This document shows, piece after piece, positions 1 to 5,233 of a stretch of DNA of 5,233 nt. The DNA lies in contig JAKSUU010000088.1 in the NCBI GenBank assembly GCA_024408695.1, positions 1 through 5,233 on the forward strand, read 5' to 3'. The stretch is from Coriobacteriales bacterium (GTDB lineage: Bacteria; Actinomycetota; Coriobacteriia; Coriobacteriales; QAMH01). Each line of letters begins with the position of its first letter. Positions within the stretch are counted from its first letter, which is position 1. The notes beneath the pieces are model-generated. The model saw nothing but the letters and a program-made list of their open reading frames with translations, was not told the DNA's origin and did no database searches. A program made the position numbers and the translations under genes.

Positions 1-1
1 A

Positions 2-859
2 TGTGATTTGGCTCCTCTTCATAATCCTGCAGCTTTGCAGTGTATATTAAAGTGCATGGATCTTATGCCATATATTACCCATGTTGCTGTTTTTGATACC
101 GCATTTCATCAAAGTTTGCAACCGCATGCTTTTATGTATCCTTTGCCTTATGAATTTTACACCCGTTTTGGTATTCGCAAATACGGCGCTCATGGCACCT
201 CACATCGATATATTGCAATGCGAACAGCTCAAATGCTAGGCGAGGATTTATCCGATATAAAAATTATATCTTGTCATCTTGGTAACGGTTGTTCACTAAC
301 TGCAATTGACCATGGTATAAGCGTTGATACAACTATGGGATTTACGCCTCTTGGTGGTGTAATGATGGGTACTCGTAGTGGTGATTTAGATCCAGCTGTT
401 ATTACGTTTTTAATGGAGCAGGAAGGGTATACTCCAGCAGAAATCAATGAGCTTTTAAATCGTGAATCTGGTATTTTTGGAGTGAGTGGTTTATCAAACG
501 ATATGCGTGATTTAAACGAAGCAATAGATCGGGGAGACGAAAATGCAATTTTAGCTCACGACATGTATATTTATTCTATTAAAAAGCAACTTGCTGCATA
601 TGCTGCTGTTATTGGTGGCGTTGATGCCATTAGTTTTTCTGGTGGTATAGGAGAAAATGCTGTTCGTGTTCGTCGCATGATTCTTTCTGGTCTTGAACCT
701 CTTGGCATTATTTTAGATCAAAAGGCTAATGAAGTCCAAGGTAAAGAATCTATTATTTCTTCTGAGAATTCTCGAGTAAAAATTCTTGTTGTTCCTACAA
801 AAGAAGAATTGATGATTGCTCTTGATACTGAAAAACTTGCAAGTGGCCTGGATCTTTAA
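2..859 (+). CDS. ackA: Acetate kinase, C-terminal part (5' end outside window)
   Basis: Acetate kinase interconverts acetate plus ATP and acetyl phosphate plus ADP in the cytoplasm. In fermenters it makes ATP at the end of the Pta-AckA route. The reading frame is open from base 2 (Cys-Asp-Leu-Ala-Pro-Leu-His-Asn-Pro). The LAPLHNP motif is internal in this family, so about 115 N-terminal residues of a roughly 400-residue protein lie upstream; the TTG at base 8 is not a start. Visible family motifs, in order, are VFDTAFH (its Asp codon at 95-97 matches a known active-site Asp), the signature GAHGTSH (182-205), the phosphate-binding CHLGNG, MGTRSGDLDP (its catalytic Arg codon at 374-376), FSGGIGEN, and PTKEEL (its Glu pair at 803-808 includes the metal-binding Glu). 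The C-terminus is complete and ends with TAA. A 147-nt AT-rich gap separates it from argC, so it is probably transcribed separately. The identification is firm; only the start is missing. Confidence 0.97.
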   Translation, partial: CDLAPLHNPAALQCILKCMDLMPYITHVAVFDTAFHQSLQPHAFMYPLPYEFYTRFGIRKYGAHGTSHRYIAMRTAQMLGEDLSDIKIISCHLGNGCSLTAIDHGISVDTTMGFTPLGGVMMGTRSGDLDPAVITFLMEQEGYTPAEINELLNRESGIFGVSGLSNDMRDLNEAIDRGDENAILAHDMYIYSIKKQLAAYAAVIGGVDAISFSGGIGENAVRVRRMILSGLEPLGIILDQKANEVQGKESIISSENSRVKILVVPTKEELMIALDTEKLASGLDL

Positions 860-868
860 GATTTTTTT
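852..868 (+). terminator. Possible weak terminator at the ackA stop codon
   Basis: The palindrome ATCTT-T-AAGAT (852-862) spans the ackA stop and runs into seven T residues (862-868). The stem is short and mostly A/T, and steric limits leave about four usable pairs. A second possible fold pairs AAAACTTG (832-839) with CAAGTTTT (869-876) around it. Neither looks like a strong intrinsic terminator, so some readthrough towards argC, or a terminator of another kind, is possible. Confidence 0.22.
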
Positions 869-939
869 CAAGTTTTCATATAATTTACAAGCGAATATTT
901 AAAATTTTTCTATATTTCCTATTAAAAATTTAAAAAAAA

Positions 940-963
940 TGCATATTTTTATAATAATTTGCA
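940..963. promoter_or_regulatory. Inverted repeat, candidate operator upstream of argC
   Basis: TGCATATT (940-947) and AATTTGCA (956-963) form an inverted repeat with 7 of 8 positions complementary and an 8-nt A/T spacer. The element ends nine bases before the TATAAT at 973, so it covers the place where a -35 element would lie. A repressor bound there would block the promoter. ArgR is the expected regulator of an argC-first operon, and TGCAT-type half-sites recall actinobacterial ARG boxes from memory. It does not match the classical TGAAT-ATTCA box well. In DNA this AT-rich, such a repeat can also occur by chance. Confidence 0.3.
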
Positions 964-978
964 ATTTTGTTATATAAT
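948..978 (+). promoter_or_regulatory. Candidate argC operon promoter
   Basis: An exact TATAAT lies at 973-978. An overlapping TATATA (971-976) is preceded by TGT, giving a possible extended -10. No good -35 is present at the right distance; the nearest is TTTATA at 948-953 with a long 19-nt spacer. Transcription would begin near 985, leaving a leader of about 20 nt before the argC ATG at 1007, with no room for a riboswitch or attenuator. The DNA upstream (about 895-960) is almost pure A/T and could act as an UP element. Confidence 0.42.
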
Positions 979-1006
979 AATTTTTCACTGGTTTAGAGAA
1001 AAATGT

Positions 1007-2074
1007 ATGGTGGAAAATAAAAAAATAAATGTTGCGGTTGTTGGAGCTGCTGGTTATGCCGGTATTGAGGCTGTTAGTTTGCTACTTAAACATCCTATTT
1101 TTAATTTAACCTGTGCTACTTCAGATAGCGATGCGGGTAATTATCTTAGCGATTTATATCCATATTTAATTAATAAATGTGATCTAAAATTTGATCATCA
1201 TGATGTAAGTATTATTGCATCAAAAGCCAAAGTCGCCTTTTTAGCTGTGCCTCATACTGCAGCATTAGACCTAGCTCCAAAACTTTTAGATGCTGGTTTA
1301 AAAGTGCTAGATTTGTCTGCAGACTTTAGATTAAAAGATATAAATGAATATGAGGATTGGTATCAAACAAAGCACACTCAAACAGATTTGTTAAAAAAGG
1401 CTGTTTATGGTTTACCAGAAATCTTTAGCGCAGATTTAAGTGCAGATTTAGATCTTGTGTCTTGTCCTGGTTGCTACCCAACAGCAAGTGCCTTGGCTGC
1501 ATTTCCAGCACTTAAAATATCTGTAAAAAATGATTGGATTGCAGATAACACAGTAGTTGTTAGTGCGCTTTCTGGTGTAAGTGGAGCAGGTAAATCTTGT
1601 AACGCAAAAACTCATTTTTGCAATTGTGACGAAAATGTTGGCATATATGGTTTGTTGCACAGACATACGCCAGAAATTTCACAAAGTTTTTCTTTAATTG
1701 CAAATAAAAAAATTAATGTTTGCTTTACTCCACATTTGGTTCCAATTAGCAGGGGGCTTTTATCTACCGCTTATATAAAATTAAAGAGCGACGCGGACTA
1801 TACGCAAATTTGTCAAGAATATGTTGAGTTGTATAAAGATAAAAGCTTTGTTAGTTATTTAGGCGACAATGTTATGCCTCAAACGCGTAATGTTAAAAAC
1901 ACAATTTACGCTCATGTTGGTACTTGCTTTGATTATTACAGCAATACTTTAATTGCTAGTTGTGCTATCGATAATTTATGTAAAGGTGCAGCAGGCCAAG
2001 CGATTCAATGTGCAAATATTATTTGTGGTCTTGATCAAACATGTGGTTTAGATAACTTAGGAAGCGCAATTTAG
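1007..2074 (+). CDS. argC: N-acetyl-gamma-glutamyl-phosphate reductase
   Basis: ArgC catalyses the NADPH-dependent reduction of N-acetylglutamyl 5-phosphate to N-acetylglutamate 5-semialdehyde, the third step of arginine synthesis, in the cytoplasm. The protein is 355 residues, normal for the family (about 345-355). The N-terminal nucleotide-binding domain carries VVGAAGYAG (GAAGYAG at residues 13-19). The active-site signature CPGCYPTA places the nucleophilic Cys at residue 156. SGVSGAGK and HRHTPEI (His218-Arg219-His220) follow, and the protein ends with a typical NLCKGAAGQAIQ segment. The ATG at 1007 was chosen because the conserved fold begins just after it and AGAGAA (995-1000) sits 6 nt upstream; the frame stays open back to a TTG at 959, but that would add a non-family extension overlapping the likely promoter. 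It is the first gene of the operon and ends 17 nt before the preferred argJ start. The protein has 15 cysteines, which is unusually many. Confidence 0.96.
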   Translation: MVENKKINVAVVGAAGYAGIEAVSLLLKHPIFNLTCATSDSDAGNYLSDLYPYLINKCDLKFDHHDVSIIASKAKVAFLAVPHTAALDLAPKLLDAGLKVLDLSADFRLKDINEYEDWYQTKHTQTDLLKKAVYGLPEIFSADLSADLDLVSCPGCYPTASALAAFPALKISVKNDWIADNTVVVSALSGVSGAGKSCNAKTHFCNCDENVGIYGLLHRHTPEISQSFSLIANKKINVCFTPHLVPISRGLLSTAYIKLKSDADYTQICQEYVELYKDKSFVSYLGDNVMPQTRNVKNTIYAHVGTCFDYYSNTLIASCAIDNLCKGAAGQAIQCANIICGLDQTCGLDNLGSAI

Positions 2075-2094
2075 TGTATAGAGATAACATCATG
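2059..2094 (+). promoter_or_regulatory. argC-argJ junction with two candidate argJ starts
   Basis: Two in-frame argJ starts compete. GTG at 2074 overlaps the argC TAG by one base and has AGGAAG (2059-2064) 9 nt upstream, inside argC. ATG at 2092 has the weaker AGAGA (2080-2084) 7 nt upstream. The ATG is preferred because the protein then has 412 residues, with its cleavage Thr at 199, close to the position in known homologues. The GTG adds only six residues. Either choice implies translational coupling to argC. Confidence 0.5.
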
Positions 2095-3330
2095 AGTGAA
2101 TTATTAAAAATAGAAAAGTATGATGAATGTGCAGGTGGTGTATGTGCAGCACATGGTTACAAAGCGTATGGCTTGCACGCAGGTTTTAAAAAAGATGTCA
2201 GCAAACCAGATTTAGCTTGTGTAATTTCTGAAACTTCCGCATCTTGCGCAGGCACTTTTACACAAAATCAGTTTTGTGCAGCTCCAGTACTTGTGTCTCG
2301 TGAGGTTGCGAAAACTGGTACTGCTCGTTGTGTTGTTCTAAATTCTGGCGGAGCAAATGCTGCAACTGGTGATGCAGGCATAAAAGTTGCTAACGAAGTT
2401 CAAGAATATTTTTCTTCAATAATTGGCTGCAAAAGTGATGATGTTTTTATCGCTTCAACTGGCGTTATTGGTGTGCCTCTTCCTATTTTGCCTTTTAAAG
2501 ATAACGCAAGCCTTATAGTAAACGAGGCATCTTGTGATGCAAAAAGTGCAAATCTTGCTGCACTTGCAATTATGACTACGGATACTGTTTCTAAAGAATA
2601 TGCCATTAGTTTTGATTGTGAAGGCAAAACTTATACTATTGGGGGTATGTGTAAGGGCTCGGGTATGATTTCCCCAAATATGGCAACTATGCTTTGTGTT
2701 CTTACAACAGATTATCCCATTTCGCATGAAGAACTCATATTAATTCTTCGTGAATGTGTCTTTAATTCTTTTAATAAAGTCACTGTTGACTCAGACACTT
2801 CAACCAATGATTCTGTTTTTATGCTTGCTAAAATGCCAGATGAGGATAAAGTGTTTATAGACGAAAATGCGGCAAATCATATTTTTGCAAGCGCTCTTTT
2901 GCGTGTTTGTGAAAACCTTGCGATTCAAATTGCAAAAGATGGTGAAGGTGCTACAAAACTTGTAACTATCAATGTTAGCGGAGCAAAAAGCAAATTGGAT
3001 GCTAATACAGTTGCAAAATCAATTGCAAATTCCCCTTTAGTGAAAACGGCAATTGCTGGTCATGATTGTAATTGGGGAAGAGTTGCGGGCGCAGCAGGAA
3101 AATGCGGAGTTGAGTTTGACCAAGCATATGTTGACATTAGCTTTATGGGTATGTGCGTTTGCAAAGGTGGCCTTGCGCAGGCTTTTGATGAACAACGTGC
3201 TCTTGAGTTATTCGAAAACGACGAGATTGTAATTGATGTTGACCTTGGTTCAGGTGAATACAGCGACACTGTTTGGACTTGTGATTTAACGCATGATTAC
3301 ATTTCAATAAACGCAGATTATAGGAGCTAG
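2092..3330 (+). CDS. argJ: Glutamate N-acetyltransferase (ornithine acetyltransferase), ArgJ
   Basis: ArgJ transfers the acetyl group from N-acetylornithine to glutamate, giving ornithine and regenerating N-acetylglutamate. Some members also use acetyl-CoA (bifunctional type), which cannot be decided from this sequence. From the ATG the protein has 412 residues, near the usual 400-410. Visible motifs are VISETSA, NSGGANAATG, the oxyanion-hole motif STGVIG (Thr123-Gly124), IMTTDT, and KGSGMISPNMATML, in which the precursor self-cleaves between Ala198 and Thr199 so that Thr199 becomes the N-terminal nucleophile of the beta chain. EGATK, SPLVKTAI, HDCNWGR and the C-terminal INADYRS follow. The family usually has Pro where Cys occurs in HDCNWGR. 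NSGGANA and ATMLCVLTTD resemble actinobacterial ArgJ. The protein has 18 cysteines in 412 residues, which is high. The start could instead be GTG at 2074. It ends one base before argB, with the argB ribosome binding site inside its last codons. Confidence 0.96.
   Translation: MSELLKIEKYDECAGGVCAAHGYKAYGLHAGFKKDVSKPDLACVISETSASCAGTFTQNQFCAAPVLVSREVAKTGTARCVVLNSGGANAATGDAGIKVANEVQEYFSSIIGCKSDDVFIASTGVIGVPLPILPFKDNASLIVNEASCDAKSANLAALAIMTTDTVSKEYAISFDCEGKTYTIGGMCKGSGMISPNMATMLCVLTTDYPISHEELILILRECVFNSFNKVTVDSDTSTNDSVFMLAKMPDEDKVFIDENAANHIFASALLRVCENLAIQIAKDGEGATKLVTINVSGAKSKLDANTVAKSIANSPLVKTAIAGHDCNWGRVAGAAGKCGVEFDQAYVDISFMGMCVCKGGLAQAFDEQRALELFENDEIVIDVDLGSGEYSDTVWTCDLTHDYISINADYRS
3322..3326 (+). 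promoter_or_regulatory. Ribosome binding site of argB, inside the end of argJ
   Basis: AGGAG lies 5 nt before the argB ATG at 3332 and within the last codons of argJ, whose TAG ends at 3330. It is the clearest Shine-Dalgarno sequence in the window. It fixes the argB start, including its longer than usual N-terminus, and suggests that translation of argB is coupled to argJ. Confidence 0.8.
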
Positions 3331-3331
3331 T

Positions 3332-4354
3332 ATGCATTTTAGAACAAAAGATTATGGATTTTTAGACAAGGATTATTTTGACATAAGTAAAAGCACTCGC
3401 GCAAAAGTGCTTGTTGAGGCTCTTCCTTGGATTGAAGATATTTCTGGCAAAACAATTGTAATTAAGTATGGTGGAGCTGCAATGGTTGATGAAAAATATC
3501 GTCAACAGGTTGTTGATGATATAGTCTTGCTTAAGCTTATGGGTGCAAAACCAGTTATTGTTCACGGCGGAGGTCCTGCTATAAATAAAATGCTTAAAAC
3601 TTTTAATGAAGAGGTTGAGTTTTTAGATGGTCTTCGCGTTACAAATGACAAATCAATGGACATCGTAAAGATGACTTTAATTGGTCAGGTTAACCAGGGG
3701 CTAGTTCGTGCAATTAATATTCATGGTTCTATTGCTGTTGGTTTGGCTGGAAACGATGCAAAAACAATTATTGGTGCAAAGCTTGATGAAGCGCATATGC
3801 GCACCGGCAAGGTTGAGCGTGTTAATACTACTCTTTTAAAAGATCTTATCAATATGGATTATATTCCTGTTTTAGCAACGATTGCTTATGGTGAACAAGG
3901 TGAATACAATATTAATGCCGATACAGTTGCTGGTAAAGTCGCAGCATCGTTAGGCGCTCAAAAAATTGTTTTTATTACAGATGTAGATGGTTTTTTTACA
4001 GATTACCCAAACGAGGATAGTTTGGTTTCGCGTATGACATTGTGTGAAGCTAAAGATTTGCTCAATAATAGTCAAATTAGCGCAGGCATGATACCAAAGT
4101 TTGAAGCTTGCCTTACCGCTTTAAGCGCTGGTACAAACAAAGCTCATATAGTAAATGGCACTTATGAACACTCTCTTATATTAGAGATTTGTACAGATGC
4201 TGGTGTTGGTACGATGATTACTCGTAGCGATGGCGATGAGCAAGATCCTAATTTTGTTGAGGCGAGTGTAAGTAATTTTGCTGACAAACTTGATGATTCC
4301 CTTACCACTGTTGCAGGTGGAATCCAATATGTTCCAAAACGTAAGGAAAACTAA
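3332..4354 (+). CDS. argB: Acetylglutamate kinase, probably arginine-inhibited
   Basis: ArgB phosphorylates N-acetylglutamate with ATP, the second step of the pathway and usually the controlled one. The amino acid kinase fold is shown by VIKYGGAAM (Lys45 in KYGG), VHGGGP (His78-Pro82, substrate-binding Gly loop), YNINADTVAGKVA (NINAD at 193-197), FITDVDGFFTDYP, GMIPKFEAC and LEICTDAGVGTMI. Residues 22-37 (TRAKVLVEALPWIEDI) match the extra N-terminal helix of hexameric, arginine-inhibited kinases, so feedback inhibition by arginine is predicted. The protein has 340 residues against about 290-300 in most homologues. The excess is some extra residues before the helix and a 44-residue tail (297-340) after GTMI, acidic at first and ending KRKEN; I recognise no domain in the tail. 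The segment between GNDAK and ERVN is shorter than in the mycobacterial enzyme. The start is set by AGGAG 5 nt upstream, and no other nearby ATG is in frame. Confidence 0.96.
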   Translation: MHFRTKDYGFLDKDYFDISKSTRAKVLVEALPWIEDISGKTIVIKYGGAAMVDEKYRQQVVDDIVLLKLMGAKPVIVHGGGPAINKMLKTFNEEVEFLDGLRVTNDKSMDIVKMTLIGQVNQGLVRAINIHGSIAVGLAGNDAKTIIGAKLDEAHMRTGKVERVNTTLLKDLINMDYIPVLATIAYGEQGEYNINADTVAGKVAASLGAQKIVFITDVDGFFTDYPNEDSLVSRMTLCEAKDLLNNSQISAGMIPKFEACLTALSAGTNKAHIVNGTYEHSLILEICTDAGVGTMITRSDGDEQDPNFVEASVSNFADKLDDSLTTVAGGIQYVPKRKEN

Positions 4355-4401
4355 AACTAAAATTCTTGTTATGAGATGATAGGTAAGGTTAAGAAATAAA
4401 C

Positions 4402-5233
4402 ATGGATGCAAATTTTGAAAATATTAAAAAGTTAGATAGCGAGTATATTTTACATACTTATGCTCGCAAAAATGTTTGCTTTGTTGAAGGCAACGGCATG
4501 CGCTTGAAAGATATTGAAGGCAATGAATATATCGACTTTTTAAGTTGCATTGGTAGCATGTCTTTAGGGTATGGTCATCCTCAAATTATTGATGTCCTGT
4601 GCAATCAAGCTAAAAAACTTACGAATAGTTCAAATTTGTTTTTTGATAAAAATAAATCGCTTCTTGCTCAAAATATTGTCCAAAAACTCGGTGGTGGCTT
4701 TAAACTATTTTTTACAAATAGTGGTGCCGAAAGCAACGAAGGTGCAATTAAACTTGCTCGTTTATATGGTCGCAAAAATTTAGATGGCGCATATGGTATC
4801 ATTACGGCAAAAAAATCATTTCATGGACGAACAGTAGCAACACTTTCTGCAACAGGTCAAGACTCGAAACAAGATCCATTTAGACCCTTACTTAATGGAT
4901 TTACACATGTTGAAATTAATAATAAAGATGAGTTAAAGCAGGCTGTTGAACAAGGTTTTGATGAAACTTGCGCTTGTGCAATTATGCTTGAACCGGTATT
5001 AGGCGAAGGTGGCGTTTGGCCACTAGATTTAGATTATTTGCAATATGCCCGCCAACTTTGCAATGAGCATAATTTAGTTCTTATATTGGATGAGGTTCAA
5101 ACGGGTCTTGGTCGTTGTGGCAAATTCTTTGCATTTGAGCATTATGACATTAAGCCTGATATTATTACTCTTGCTAAAGGCATGGGAGCGGGTATGTCTA
5201 TTGGTGCTTTTGCTGCAAACGATAAACTTGCTG
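4402..5233 (+). CDS. argD: Acetylornithine aminotransferase, N-terminal part (3' end outside window)
   Basis: ArgD is a PLP-dependent class III aminotransferase that converts N-acetylglutamate 5-semialdehyde to N-acetylornithine using glutamate as amino donor. The frame is open from the ATG at 4402 to the window edge, giving 277 residues of an expected 390-400. Family motifs are TYAR, the FVEGNGMRLKDIEGNEYIDF strand region, SLGYGHP, NSGAESNEGAIKLAR (PLP phosphate loop), SFHGRT, EPVLGEGG, ILDEVQTGLGR (Asp230, which contacts the PLP ring nitrogen) and ITLAKGMGAG (Lys259, the PLP Schiff-base lysine). An in-frame stop at 4390-4392 rules out an upstream start. The ribosome binding site is poor (AAGAAA at 4391-4396). 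Class III enzymes with similar motifs include ornithine, succinylornithine and 4-aminobutyrate aminotransferases; the position after argCJB makes ArgD the best reading. It follows argB by 47 nt, with no hairpin or promoter seen in the gap. Confidence 0.94.
   Translation, partial: MDANFENIKKLDSEYILHTYARKNVCFVEGNGMRLKDIEGNEYIDFLSCIGSMSLGYGHPQIIDVLCNQAKKLTNSSNLFFDKNKSLLAQNIVQKLGGGFKLFFTNSGAESNEGAIKLARLYGRKNLDGAYGIITAKKSFHGRTVATLSATGQDSKQDPFRPLLNGFTHVEINNKDELKQAVEQGFDETCACAIMLEPVLGEGGVWPLDLDYLQYARQLCNEHNLVLILDEVQTGLGRCGKFFAFEHYDIKPDIITLAKGMGAGMSIGAFAANDKLA

Noticed and set aside
902..931. AAATTTTT / AAAAATTT inverted repeat as a terminator
   Set aside because: The stem is all A/T with a 14-nt loop and is followed on the + strand by A residues, not T residues. 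It is too weak to call a terminator and is mentioned only as part of the control region.
959..1006. N-terminal extension of ArgC from a TTG at 959
   Set aside because: It would add 16 residues unlike the family, overlap the TATAAT at 973-978, and lack a good ribosome binding site. The ATG at 1007 precedes the conserved domain closely and has AGAGAA upstream.
4355..4401. Internal promoter or terminator between argB and argD
   Set aside because: The 47-nt gap shows no paired -35/-10 boxes, no stem-loop and no T-run, so argD is taken as part of the same operon.
1448..4411. Several reading frames of 64-90 residues on the - strand
   Set aside because: All are antisense to argC, argJ or argB, show no family motifs, and are expected by chance opposite conserved genes.
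4571..4783. Separate 70-residue reading frame on the + strand
   Set aside because: It lies wholly inside argD in another frame. The argD frame encodes continuous class III aminotransferase motifs through this stretch, so this is a shadow frame.
1..5233. A new defence, mobile or otherwise undescribed system
   Set aside because: Every substantial open frame is a recognisable core metabolic enzyme. No transposase, integrase, terminal repeats, CRISPR-like repeats, phage genes or unknown genes are present.

Overview
The window is AT-rich chromosomal DNA carrying the 3' part of an acetate kinase gene (ackA), then an arginine-biosynthesis operon, argC-argJ-argB-argD, all on the + strand. argD runs off the right edge. 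No mobile elements, CRISPR arrays, rRNA or tRNA genes were seen. The genes look intact apart from the two cut by the window ends.

Organism: the sequence does not name a species. Several details recall actinobacterial enzymes, compared from memory with mycobacterial homologues: ArgJ has NSGGANAATG and ATMLCVLTTD, and ArgB has EALPWI near its N-terminus, DSLVSRM and IPKFEACL. Together with the strongly AT-rich composition, abundant cysteines and a fermentative acetate kinase, this fits a low-GC anaerobic actinobacterium such as a member of the Coriobacteriia. That is an inference and not secure.

Layout: 2-859 is the C-terminal 285 residues of AckA. 860-1006 is a very AT-rich 147-nt gap with a -10-like TATAAT, an inverted repeat placed like an operator, and at most a weak terminator for ackA. 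argC is at 1007-2074, argJ at 2092-3330 (possible earlier GTG start at 2074), argB at 3332-4354, and argD at 4402 to the end. Spacings of 17, 1 and 47 nt indicate one transcript.

Pathway: ArgB phosphorylates N-acetylglutamate, ArgC reduces the phosphate to the semialdehyde, ArgD transaminates it to N-acetylornithine, and ArgJ moves the acetyl group from N-acetylornithine back to glutamate, releasing ornithine. This is the acetyl-recycling form of the pathway. ArgB carries an N-terminal helix segment like that of arginine-inhibited kinases, so feedback control by arginine probably acts at that step. I found no previously undescribed system here. The points most worth a second look are the control region before argC, the C-terminal tail of ArgB, and the cysteine richness of ArgC and ArgJ.
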